Positions 32,908 to 44,429 of a stretch of DNA of 64,000 nt are shown piece by piece. The notes beneath the pieces are model-generated. The model was given only the letters and a program-made list of their open reading frames with translations, did no database searches and had not been told where the DNA came from. Position 1 is the stretch's first letter. Each line of letters starts with the position of its first letter. The DNA is from Pisolithus tinctorius (lineage: Eukaryota; Basidiomycota; Agaricomycetes; Boletales; Pisolithaceae), in contig JANFAH010000003.1 in assembly GCA_024663395.1 (NCBI GenBank), positions 2,542,001 to 2,606,000 on the forward strand. Direction: 5' to 3'. The position numbers were made by a program, and so were the translations under genes.

Positions 32908-35654
32908 TCAGTACTTCCTCGTTGCGAGTGCGCGGATCTCGTACAAAAATGACCTGTCAGGTTCAGCAAAAGGGTCAGTTTGTCGTGACGCCAGTGAACG
33001 CCAGCCCCTTATTTCTGAACGATGTCGATCTTCGGCGGAGCGGCAAACTTCCACGAAATCGTCCGCAACATCATAGACTATTGAGGCTCGCGAGCCTCGG
33101 TCACTTTCCGACTCGGAGGTTGTTCGAGTGCGGCTGCGCGCTGGACTTGGAGCAGTGACTACAATTGTTGATGAGCAAGGCACACTCGTATCGAGGGTTG
33201 CAGGAGTTGCGGAACTCTGCTGGCTAGCACGTATCGTTCCTCCCTTGGTCTCCCATGCTTCCTCGTCTTCATCATCAGCCAAGTCAGCAAAAACATCAGG
33301 CTCCTCCTCATCCGGAGGCAGCGTTGATATCCAGCACATCCGAGCAGGGTCGAAAATCATATTGCCAACTTTTCGCGCTCCAGAAGCGAAGGAACCTACG
33401 GGCGAGCCAATAGAAGAACCGGTAAGATGCGTTATCAGGGCCGGGCGGGTCGATGTGCCGACAACTGCATCAAAGTCCCGGAGCACTTGATCGTTTCCCT
33501 CCCAACGAAGAGATGATGGATTCCATTTCATGCCACATACCACTAAGAAAATACTTGAGCACCTGTGGCCGGTAGCAACCACACCACATACCTTTTGGGC
33601 CACTGGGTATACCGAGATGTCGTATGAGCGTTGGTTTCCTTCTGGTATGACCGAGCACTGGGGATTGCGGAGAAGCATCCTTTTTCTTTCGAACAGGCTC
33701 CACGGCTGGGGTACTGACTTTGGAAAGCTCGAAACGACCAGTACGCCTCAGAGTATTGATAGAAGGTGTGAATGCGGCTGATGAATCTAAGTAGGAGGCA
33801 TTGAGAATATGCTACGCCCCAATCGAGGAAGTACCGACCTGGAGTGGGACTGCGCCCATCTCTTCGCCCCTTTTTCCGCATCGTACCCGTCTCTTTCTCC
33901 TTGTCAGAAGATTTCAGCGCACCGTTAACGACGCCTCGGCTCATGGCCTTGGGCTGTATTCGAAACTTGCATTCCTTCTCCCGATCGGTGGGGAGATCAT
34001 CGAAACCGTCCAGCTCCGTACCGTCACCATAGGTTCTTTGCCGCTTTGGGCGGCGTAGTAGTTTGGGTGCTATGGATGGGGTGATAGAAGGCATCTGAGT
34101 GGGTGCTACACCCTTTCGTAGCGAAGACGTTGACGGAGGACGGTGAGGAATAGGAGAAGTGGCACGATACGTTGGATGGGGTGAGGAGTTGGGAGAAGAG
34201 CCTGGAAACACGGAGGACAGGGAGGGTCTCGATTTTACACGCAACGAGGTGGGCATAGTCAGACGTAAAGCAGCAGGATTTGATGAAGGAGTTGATGGTC
34301 GCGTGGGTGGTACCATAAAGTCAAGTGTGTGCATCCGACTCGTGGAACTTGTATGTGATTTAGCACGCGATGCAGCTGTAGGAGCATCGTACCTCGTAGG
34401 CTTCGCTACCGTCGAAGAGCCCATTGTAGAAACTATCCCGGAGCCTGCTGCTTGGGATGTACTGGTTTCCATTAATGAGGACAACGAGGCTTTGCGAGTG
34501 AGTCCTCTGCGTTGGGATGGTGGTGTCAGAGGTTTGAGACCTGAATGTGATTTTTGTCCGCGTAAACTGCCAGGCTTTGGAGACAAAAGGGTATTTGTGG
34601 ATGTCGGAGGTGCTGTGGTGAGGGCCTCCTTGTATGTACGTGTGGAAGTGGGGACTAGCGGAGGAGGGGATGAGGACAACTTGATACGCTGGAGCTGGCG
34701 AGCGGACGATACGGGAGGGTTGATTGGTGATTTGGCACGAGCCGCCCTCAGCCGAGAGGGAGGTCGTGTAGGGGGAGGAGCTCTGGCAGGAGCGCTCTTA
34801 CTGCGAGTGGCGGGATGCTGCGTCTGCTTTGCGCTGACGAGCCTGCTGGGGTTAAAGTCGTCATCGTCTTCGATGACGAGCCCCATTTCAAAATCATCTT
34901 CAGGGTCTGGATACGCTGGTTTTACCCTGTGGTCGGCTATCTGGGTTTTCTTCTTTATCTCAAGCAACCTCTTGAGATGTTTTCCACTCTGTCCAGATTC
35001 AAATAAACCCAGCGGAATGACAAGACCTTCAAGCTCGCTTTCATTTTCCTCACAATCACTTTCCTCCGTCCCTGGTAAAGAGATCGAGGACGCTGAATTC
35101 GAGGAGCAAGCATCGGCAAAGCCAAGGGTAGAGTAAGCATCTGATGATTGTGAGGAAGAGGTTTGATCCCTGTCTCCCCATTCTAGGGAATTCTTTGATG
35201 ATCGATGGCTCAGTGGTAGAGGGGCTAGAGAAAGTTGTGTAAGGTCGGACGGGAGAGCGAAAGCGGACTCAAAGTCCTCGTCGATGGGGGTGGGGGGCGG
35301 CTTGTTAACAGTGGTTCTCGGAAGATGGGCGACTTTGATGGTAGATACACCTTCATCCTCCTCCTCCTCCTCTTCCTCCTGACAAGCAAGGGGAGGTCGG
35401 ATCGTGACCATGCCGCCTGAACTCAGTCTGGAGAGCTCATTCCGAGCGGCCAGGGCGGAGACAACAGCGTTAGCCTTTGCGCCACCCGTCTTCCCAAAGT
35501 CCAGTTCGGTGTCCCAGTCCATGCCTTCATCTTCATCTTCCTTGTCGGATTCAACTACGAGAGACCTTATGTGGTCTCCTTCAGGAAGGTCGAAGTCGGC
35601 GTCGGGCCATTCTTCCCTAGATTGTGGAGCGATCGGTGCTGGGACGGTGGTCAT
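32908..35654 (-). CDS. Byr4/Bfa1-type regulator of the septation network
   Basis: Byr4 with its partner Cdc16 forms the two-component GTPase-activating protein for Spg1 that restrains septation. The ATG at 35654 starts MTTVPAPIAPQSREEWPDAD then DFDLPEGDHI, the acidic N-terminal motif of the family. A long serine/proline-rich part follows, with LKPLTPPSQRRGLTRKASL near residue 370 and RTYGDGTELDGFDDLPTD near 540. Two introns bring in KPTLIRHLGIPSGPK and then VVCGMKWNPSSLRWEGNDQV, DAVVGTSTRPALITHLTG and KVGNMIFDPARMCWISTLPP. The end, SFLYEIRALATRKY, stops at 32908-32910. The motif order is that of fungal Byr4. The low-complexity middle is long but usual for basidiomycetes. Confidence 0.9.
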
Positions 35655-36048
35655 GTTAGACTAGTAGGGAGTGTAGTGTAGAAATGCCCCGTGCTGGGGG
35701 CGAGCGATGGTGAATTTTCAGGAGACTTGGTGGAGAGAATGGAAGTGGGGAATTGTAGGGAGGAGATCCGGTGCGAAATCGCTTTGAAGAGCGGACAATC
35801 GCACGGGAGACCCCCTACAAAGTACCCCTCCGGATAGTCAGAACAATAGCTACGATTGTCTTGACCCTGCGTTTGTTGGCCAACGTCGAGGCTTGGCTTG
35901 TCGGGCGTCTGTCGGGTTGAGTAAACGAAGTAAACGTGCTTGGATATGCTGGCAGCCACACCATTGTGACTGTCACGTCACGCATCGGTGCACAAACAAT
36001 CTAACACAAATGACACTCCGTACAAAAGTGACCCTGCTGCACTTAAGG
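35655..36048. promoter_or_regulatory. Upstream region of the Byr4 gene
   Basis: 394 bp between the Byr4 start and the NRDE2 stop, both on the minus strand. It must contain the Byr4 promoter; no clear motif can be named. An open frame in 35959-35651 is unlikely to be a gene. Confidence 0.45.
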
Positions 36049-39000
36049 TCAATACGGCATGAGTCGTCGCCGCTCCCTTGCATCCCGTTCAATCTCATCA
36101 TCGCTTGCCTCTGAACCTCCTCTCGGGTCCTCTGACCCTCGTACCCCCCTATAGTTCCGCGTGTAGTCCTCTAAACTTCTTCTCATCCGCAACCCCCTGT
36201 CTGCCATAACTTCAACAAAACCATGTAGTTCGTGAGGCTTGAATACTTGTCTTAAGGGTCCAAACGCTAGTAGATACAGTTCTGTGTCGCGTTATAAATC
36301 TTGGTCCAGAACCGAATTATAATGCCAGATACCAACCTTTTGAGAGAGGGCATTCACTAACAGCCCTATAAAGTAGATCCTTGGCTCTTTGCGTCTGGCC
36401 AGCACGGATCTCGAACTCCATGATGACACGCCAGATGATTGAGCTGTTCTTTGTCCTTTGGGAGCGTCAGTGCCGATCTAATAGTATTCAGCAAGCTTGA
36501 AATGTACCTTTCGCTCTCCGCCGCTGCGAACAATCCCGCTCTTGTCCGCTCGATTTCCCTTTCCCAACGGCCTTTCTCCCATCCCGCCGTCCATACCTCG
36601 GCAATCCTTCTCGTAATATCCTTTTCTTTGTTAACTTGGCCCATCTGATTCCTGACTCGTCCCCACAGACCGTACCCCTTTTCAGCTTCAAGAAACATTC
36701 CAAGGATAATGGTGTTGTTGGGATACGTCTCCAGTGCGGTCTGCAATCGATCCCGCAAGAAGGCGGGTGGTGTAGAGTTACGGAGGGTGGATGAATGATT
36801 ATACAACATCAACAACGACGCAACCGTTAAGCTCTCCTGCTGCTCAGCGGACGTCCTCAAACCAGATGGGGGTTGTGCATCAAAAATTGCCAAAGCGGAT
36901 GCTGGAGAGGACGCCGTCAAAAGCTCTACCACAGCTCTAAGCTTTATCCACGCCTCACGATCCTTCCATCGTTCGTGCGATGCGTTGGTGATATCCTCCA
37001 GATTGCGTTTCGCCCTCAGGACCATCATCCCCCCTGAGCCGTCAACATTGCCGGCACGCATTACCACGCGCAGGGTGACTTCTTGATCACCATTTAGCCA
37101 TTCCATTTCCGCCCAATCCCACCATAATTGGCCAACGAATGCGTGGGTAGGCGGACGACGAACAGCAATGAGAGCAGTCTGATAAACTTTGCGTGCATCC
37201 TCGACGCGTCCACGTAGACGTTCAAGTCGGGCATGTGCAGCCCAGTGAGCAAGCGACTCACGGGCGGTCGAGAGGAATGATCGCGAGAGCTTCAGTGCGC
37301 TAAACGTGTGAAATTAATACCAGTCCAATAGTGACCGAGTAGCACCACTCACCGTTTCACGCTCACCGCAGCCTCAAAGGCTAACGCGTAGATATCCCAC
37401 TCGTGATCCTCTGTCCCACACCGAAGCTGACTAAATATCGCTCTCACAAACTCCTGGTTGACACCTTCGACGTCTTTTTCTGTCCACGTCCGCCAATGAT
37501 CCTTCCCTACCCATTCAAGTGGCCCGATAACATTTAAACTCCACTCCTTTATGGGCCCAAAAGCACTCAAATACTCTCTTTCTTTACCGACCAGAACGCC
37601 AGAATAAGAGTCCGCAAGAAACTGTCGTGCAGATGCTCTTTCAGGGAATATGGACGACAAGCAAGCTGGGCTCGTGAAAAATGTATAGGACCACCGATCC
37701 CACGCATCATCTGCCAGAGACCGCGAGAATCCAGGAATATGAAGCCCTAGAAAGGCCAGCCACAGAAGCCTAAAAATGCTTTTTGCTCGCTGAGTCGTAA
37801 GCGACAGCAGGAGTGGGCGGATATCTGAAAACAGTACAGTTGAGTACGGGTCAGACGCAGCTCGCTCTGTCATTGAACGTGTCGGGGCACGCAAGAGACG
37901 ATCAGCTCGTGCTTCGTCGTTGTACCACGAAGAGAACGGATCCGCGGACGGCTGAATACCAACGTCCATTTGGATGCTTTCCTCGTTAATGGTACCTATT
38001 TCTGGTCGGCCAGATGATGTCCACGCCGACCAACCTTTGGCATCGACCTCCCCAACGCGCGGCGCTTCAGACTCCCAAAACTCTTCTAGTGCTTCCAGTT
38101 GCGTTTCAATCGGTAATCCATACAACGATTGGGGGACTTCGAACGTTCTTGAGAGCAGTCAGACTGAGTGTGCAGACGATTGAAATAGACCTCACAGTTC
38201 TGCCTGAGCTTGGAACAGTGCTGTTGCACGTTCATAGAAGCCTTTCGGGATAAGTGATCAGAGAAAAATCGCCAGACAACTCTTGCCAGATGGACGTACC
38301 TGCCTCTTGAAATGCCACAGCAACGCGCCACACTACTCGTAGTTTGTCCACCTCACTATCCGATGAACCACCCAGCGCGTGTAATGCACGTGTAGCATCG
38401 GTCACAACACTATCGATGCTTTCAGTCGATTTCCGGATCCGCCACTCTAGCCATTCCATCCAAATCTCAACACCACCCAATTTAAGTGCCTCTTCCCACT
38501 CGACTTGGAGTTTACTTTCATACCAGACTTCCTCGCCTGCGCGGAGATACTTCAGTCGGAGGAGCCGCGATGTGCGATTGGAAGGGTGAGCCGCCAGAGC
38601 ACGGTCGAGAACCGACAAAGTTATTTCAGCACGAACGGTTGACGCGTTCTTCGACGCTGGGGGAACAGTCGCTAGTGAACGAGTAACAAGGGATAACCAT
38701 GTTTCCACAGAAGACGGTTGAAGTGCGATTTTCTGTTCAAGGTCCTTGATAGCAAGTTGCTCTGACGGCAAAGCGAGTAGCCCTTCATCGTCATCAGAAT
38801 TATCCTCTTTCCCTTCCGAAGACTCTGAGTCGGTATCGGTTTCGTCCTGGAAAGAGCCGTAAAATTCCCCCGGCACGCGACCCCCGCGAGATGGGAGAGG
38901 AAGAAATCCGTTGACTTCTTCGTATTTGTAATTGCTGGCATTTGCAATCAGACGCCGGGCTGGAGTATTCAGAAGCGCCCTAGTGCCGGGGTCCGTCAAT

Positions 39001-39637
39001 CCTAACTGCTGCAAAATGCAGCGCAGATCAGAATGACGAAAAGAACCTGAATCATTGCGCGCTTACTTTTCGACCCCCACCCAACACGATCTCTATCCCC
39101 TTTCCCGATTTGCGAGAGACCGACCAATTGCCAACGAGACCAAGGATACGCCTGCCCTCTTGTAAATCGTTAGTTGTCCAGCACAGCACAGAGGCTGTAC
39201 TTACGGTTCACTGGACGATATTTGGGAAGGTCGCCTGCGTGTATGCTACCATAAGTGATGTTGAGGGGATCTCCCTTACGATCTGAGAAGAAAGACCATT
39301 GGGTGTGGTCCTGTACTGCAAAACGACGGTCTTCGTCCTGTTTGTTCCGCTCATCGTGATGGACTATGTCCTTGACCCAGCTACTATGACGTGTGGGCTC
39401 CGGGAAGTGTGAAATATGTTTCTCTCGTTTAGATTTCTTTTCCTTGTCTAGTCTACGATCCCACCAGTCGCTCCTGTCTTCTCTGTTCCTTTGGTAGGCC
39501 TCATTTGAGTGGTCTCGGTGTACAATCGTGGTGTCGAACTGGTCGGGTGATCTGGTGCGCTTGCTTGGGCCAGGATCAGGTAGGAGTGGGAAGGAAGAAA
39601 AGGAGGGGGTGAACGAGGGGAGCGAGGGAGCAGACAT
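36049..39637 (-). CDS. NRDE2-family protein (Nrl1-like)
   Basis: NRDE2/Nrl1 is a nuclear TPR-like (HAT) protein working with the Mtr4 helicase and spliceosome to suppress unwanted transcripts. I chose the ATG at 39637 (MSAPSLPSFTPSFSSFPLLP) because this short motif is the usual fungal start. Exon one ends with FFSDRKGDPLNITYGSIHAG and DLPKYRPVNRK. Next come LTDPGTRALLNTPARRL, LPSRGGRVPGEFYGSFQ, an acidic stretch, and LEQKIALQPSSVETWLSLVT, a HAT-type repeat. C-terminal exons have AWIKLRAVVELLTA, WRVIMEFEIRAGQTQRAKDL and, after the final intron, ELYLLAFGPLRQVFKPHELH. The stop TGA is at 36049-36051. The full family extent is present. Confidence 0.9.
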
Positions 39638-39820
39638 CGACTCGCTCGATCTGTTAACTGCTGGGAAAATACTGTTGGCCGTCTGACAGCTGCAGGCACG
39701 ACGATGGGTCACCGTGACCGGCCTGGCGGTGAATCCGGACGGAGGCTTCTATATTTGGCGCTGATCTTCCGGATTAATTATTTTATCGCACTTCTGCAGT
39801 TTCCCTTCACCGATTCCGAC
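39638..39820. promoter_or_regulatory. Shared divergent promoter of NRDE2 and NIP7
   Basis: Only 183 bp separate the two start codons, which face away from each other, so the two genes almost certainly share promoter sequence. No individual element can be named. Confidence 0.6.
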
Positions 39821-40620
39821 ATGCGTCCCCTGACAGAGGAGGAGAGCAAGGCTGTATTCACAAAACTTGCAAATTACATCGTACTCTCAATTATCTTTTT
39901 GTGAAACCAACTGCACTGACAATGATTCAAACAGGGCAAGAATCTGGTTCACCTCATCGATCGCAACGACGAACCGTATTGCTTCAGGCTACACAAGGAC
40001 AAGGTTTACTATGCCTCAGAGGCAAACATGCGTCTGAGCATATCGGTTGCCAGACCAAATCTCATAAGTCTGGGCACTTGCTTCGGAAAATTCTCTAAAA
40101 GTGGCAAGTTCAAGCTACACGTTACTGCTCTCGACTACCTCGCCCAGTACGCTAAATACAAGGTCAGTGTTATTGTAACCCTGTTATTTTGCTCTCTGAG
40201 ATGGGGCATCTTAGATTTGGATAAAACCTAATGGTGAAATGCCATTCTTGTACGGCAATCACGTCCTGAAAGCACACTTGGGCCGGATAACTGAAGATAC
40301 CCCTGAACATCAAGGCGTCGTGGTGTTTAACATGAACGATATCCCATTGGTGAGAGGTTTAGACTATGGTTTTTCCGTTGGCACATTTTTTTCCAGGGAT
40401 TCGGCGTGACTGCACGGTCAACAGTGGATACCCGAAAACTAGATCCTACAGCAATCATCGCATTCCACCAAGCGTGAGTGCAATGATGGTATTTACTTTT
40501 CCCTTGCATCTTAGACGTGCTTTCTAGGGATGTTGGAGAATATCTCCGAGACGAGGTCGAGCAAGTTTACCCCAGCAGTTTTGTGATAGCTGACAATCGA
40601 CACAGGATACTCTCGTATGA
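39821..40620 (+). CDS. NIP7: 60S ribosome biogenesis protein Nip7
   Basis: Nip7 is a PUA-domain RNA-binding protein needed for 27S pre-rRNA processing in the 60S pathway. The ATG at 39821 gives [20 protein letters not shown]; the first intron (GTACTC...AAACAG) leads to [20 protein letters not shown]. Then [93 protein letters not shown] and [17 protein letters not shown] follow over further introns. The last tiny exon (DTLV) ends with TGA at 40618-40620. The sequence tracks the family from end to end with no gaps. Confidence 0.95.
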
Positions 40621-40990
40621 AGTTGTATTCCGTCTGTTGACATTCTAAAATACAGTGCGTATCAGAATAATCCCAAAGGGTCACCTTGGCCGACTCCTGT
40701 GCACTAGGTTAGCCCTCAGTTGGAAAACAAGGCACTCTGGTGATATGGGCTGCCAGTCTCGCTCCAACTCCTGTTGTTGGCGAAACTTTCATTGCAGTTA
40801 TCCCAACCCATATGCAAACGATAAACGGGGGTGTCAAGAAAATGCGTGGAAATTGTCGACAAGCAAATTCCATGAATAAAAGTACTCAGAACTTGACATT
40901 AATATAGCTAGTTGAAGATTATGTAATACATTGCCACACACCTAATAATGAAGCCAGCCAGCGGGGCGGCCATCATACACATATCCATCG
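40621..40990. other. Intergenic between NIP7 and Sec39
   Basis: 370 bp between two plus-strand genes: the NIP7 3' region and the Sec39 promoter. No open frame or motif here is convincing. Confidence 0.5.
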
Positions 40991-43900
40991 ATGTCCGCAC
41001 ACCAACCTCACGCCCGCTGGCAGAACGTAGGGGACGACGAACTCACCGTGCACATCATCCGCGACATTCTTAACGCCATCGACGACGATTTCTGGGTAGC
41101 GGCCGCTTGTGCGGACAGGCTTGTGAATGACGTCGATGTGCAGCGGGAGCTCTTGGAACTCGGTTTGAGTCGTACGTCCTCTGCTGTCGACAGGGCCAAA
41201 ACTTCTCTGGTTCAGGGTCCTGAGTCTGGGACTTTGTGTACGAAGGGTGCCCTCAACGCGTACTTTGAGCAGGTCCCTGGCGACGCTCAACTTTGCCAGC
41301 TCCGTGCCATCTTCCTGGACCGACTCGACAGACTATCTTCGTTCGTGGAAATTTACAGGATTGTGCAGCCTCAATCGGAGGGACCTGACGACATCGACTC
41401 TGAATGGGAGGATGACCCTTGGGGCGATGATCCCGACGAAACACACAAACTCAACCTTTCTTCCGCTGCCAACTCGCATATCCCTCTATCGGAATTCCTG
41501 GTCATGGACATAGTGGACGTTGCCCGTTTCTTTGCGTCGCTGGAGCTTTACCCTGCAGTTTTCATTCTCATGACTCACCACTCATCTTCGTTATGGCCAT
41601 TCCGTTTCGCTGTGCTGAACAGTATACCCACTCATGCTTTACCTTCGGAATATTCTGAGGTCTTGCCTGCCTATGACGTCGGTCAAGGCGCAGAACAAGC
41701 CCCTCGCTCACACAGTTGGAGAAGCGAAAGTGATTGGGTGGAGTCTGAGGAAGTTAGGGCTGCTCTTACAGGTTCGCAGGCGCCCCCTCAGGCAGGACAC
41801 ATTACTCGCGCGGTGCCGTCGCCTGTAGACGACCCTCTGGATCCCCAGAAATTGACCGCATGGTATGCACGGCGTGCAGACGATGTCATCACCTCAACAG
41901 GTATGCTTGACGTAGCACTTGCTACGGTCCAGCATGGTGTTTCTTTGGGTGTGCCGGATCTAGACCAATTAGAAGAAGACCTTAGTCTCCTTGCGCGTTT
42001 GGTCTACGATGCTCCGCAGCCCAGCGGATCAAGCAACGTAGAAGATTGGACTCTCAGCCGCTGGAAGTCACTGGAACCCGCTCAAGTCGTCCAGGCTTAT
42101 CTTGCATACTCAACCCAGGAAACAGTGGCAAGGGACATAATGCAGATTGTCATGCCGTACCTTTTCGTATTGGACGCTCGTGCAGAACGTGCTGGTCAGC
42201 CCGATTCCGATCTTACAACACACCTGCTCTATGACTACGTCCTTAGTGCCCCCCTACCAATGGCCGCTGCAATCTTTGAGGCATCAAAACCTACACTACC
42301 TTTATCGCAGAGGATAATTCGCAACGACGAAGATATGGCTAGGCTGGCTCTTGCTTGCCTCTACAGTAGCGATAGTCTCGACGCATGGCCTACTATGAGT
42401 TCTATATTTGAGTGCCTCCCTGCATGGGATATCCAACCTGGTGCAGTGGACGAAGCCGACGAAGCGGATGCGACCATCGCCTCACTTGGGGCATTCGTCA
42501 CACCATCCACGACAAGTTCCCGTTGCTCAGCCGCTGATTTACTTTTGTTCTTCAAGCCACTGCCCATTGTTTCTCTTTCACGTGCTTTGGACATCTTGGA
42601 TGTCCATCTTATGTGTGGCGAGATACTCTCACGGTGGAATGTACCTGCACCCCTCCGCTGGTTCCCTCAAAGTGCAGGTGATGTTGTTGAGCAGCGCGCA
42701 AGGGCCAATCGGATGGCGCGACGCACTGGAAGCTCCCCCGGTGAGATGAAAAGTAAAGATGACTGGGAGTGGTTGCTGGATGATATGTACAAGCTACGTG
42801 AAACGAGCAAGGCTGGAATTAAAGGAGCTTTTGGTCTCATGTCCGAAGTGGATATTTCCTCGATATTCCTCAGTGGTCTGCTCAGCTCCGGCTGTGAGTC
42901 CTACCACCTTTCTGAGTCTGGATGCTGTTATTGACAGATTTCCTTAGTGTTTGATATTGCGCGTGAATTTTTGCATAAAAAGCCTAGCAAACTCTCTTTG
43001 CCGATTTCTGTCGTAGAGGACATTTGTCTCTCTGTTTCACGGGAGTTTTATGATAACGCAAGTTCCACAAACTTCAAGATCGGTGACATGAAATTAGCCT
43101 ACGACTGGTGAGTCTCGAAGTTCGGGCTGAGGGTCTAGAGCTGAGGGTTGTGCTAGCCTCGCCGTCTGGCAGCCATCAGAGCGCCTCTCTAGAGAGCGTG
43201 ATTTCATCGAAGCTACTTCAAGGATCTCCTCCTACAATGTTTATTCGCGACCTGGTGTGAAGCTATCTCCCATCGAGATACGCCTTACCAAAGACCGTCT
43301 TTCCCTGATTTCGCGCATACTTTCCGGCACGGCTGATGCTTACAAGCACACGCAAGTCGTTCTCGATCTCCTTTACAAGCTAGGTTACAAAGGCGACGTG
43401 GTTGCCGAGGTCAAAACACTCGCCATGCTTTCTGATGCCGCCCTTCAAGCAGAAGACTTTACACGGGCTTACGAGACGAGTCAGAAGATGATTGAAACGG
43501 TTTTAAGATTACGCGCGAAGGCTTCGGCTTCGTCAGATGATCCTGCCGTCCACGAGGCATGCGAAGTATGCTGGGTGGCATGTTATCAGCTTGGCAGACA
43601 TCCAGAATTCAAAGATGTAGAGAAGAAGCTGGTGATCTTAGGTCGCGCTCTTGAGCTTTGCCCGGAGGACAAGCTTGGTGATATTCTTACGTCATGGCAC
43701 CGACTCCAGAGGGAGGATTTGGACACTCGTCGTGAATCCATTTCCAATCGGTCGACTACACACCAGCGACGTCCCGTGGCAAGTCGGAAGCCTGTATCCT
43801 CTCTTCAAGCGAAACTCACAGACCTCCATCTACCAATGGCGCCTCTCATCAATGCAGAAGATGCAGCTGCGCTGGCGGGCAGAGCCTTCAACCGCGTTAC

Positions 43901-44078
43901 TTCCACTCTTCCGTTTACGGTGGGTGGACGAGCCCGCTCGAATGCGTCAGGGGACGACACAAGAGCAGGAAGTAGTGATGGTAGTAGGCTTGGGCTCAAC
44001 GGTGAAGATGTCTCGGCCCACGCCAGTCGTGTCCTTCAGAGGGGGATAGGTTGGCTGCTTGGGGCAGATGAGAGCTAA
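40991..44078 (+). CDS. Sec39-domain protein (Dsl1 tethering complex, NBAS-like)
   Basis: Sec39 is part of the Dsl1 complex that tethers Golgi-derived COPI vesicles at the endoplasmic reticulum. The ATG at 40991 starts MSAHQPHARWQNVGDDELTV. The first exon is long (to about 42890) and includes LTAWYARRADDVITSTGMLD, VALATVQHGVSLGVPDLDQL and LARLVYDAPQP, the Sec39-domain (PF08314) pattern, and an acidic run EWEDDPWGDDPDE. Introns then lead to LVFDIAREFLHKKPSKLSLP, REFYDNASSTNFKIGDMKLA, YNVYSRPGVKLSPIEIRLTK and DRLSLISRILSGTADAYKHT, all conserved. The C-terminal third is serine-rich and ends ASRVLQRGIGWLLGADES at 44078. Confidence 0.9.
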
Positions 44079-44429
44079 TGCCAAAGTAGCTGTAGTACTG
44101 TGCTCCTTCGACGGTTTTGTTCATTTCAAAGAACTTTTTGCATCCCGGACCGCACTGAAACTCGGACGAAGCGAGCACTAACAGAGTGGGAGAAGGAAGG
44201 GTATCAAGTGTGGCAAGTACACGCAGTAGGGTGATCGAATAAAGATAAGCCGGTAATTCTTGGGGGTAAACTACAATATACTAGTCATAACAAAATATTC
44301 CGGAAAGGGGTTGCCTCAGCTATAGTCAGGCAAAAACAACGTGACGAGTAAGGCAAATGGTCACTCGAATAGATACGAAGCAAATTACGCGATAATATGG
44401 CTCCTAGGTCGGCTGAAAATGCCGAAGTT
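44079..44429. other. 3' intergenic region between convergent genes
   Basis: 351 bp separating the stops of the Sec39 gene and the serine-rich gene. It holds the two 3' ends; nothing else is seen. Confidence 0.5.

Noticed and set aside
34159..35136. 325-codon plus-strand open frame
   Set aside because: Antisense of the Byr4 first exon; composition mirrors its serine/proline bias.
35195..35225. tRNA A-box-like sequence, tggctcagtggtagagg
   Set aside because: No matching B box or foldable cloverleaf follows, and it lies in the coding exon of the Byr4 gene on the opposite strand.
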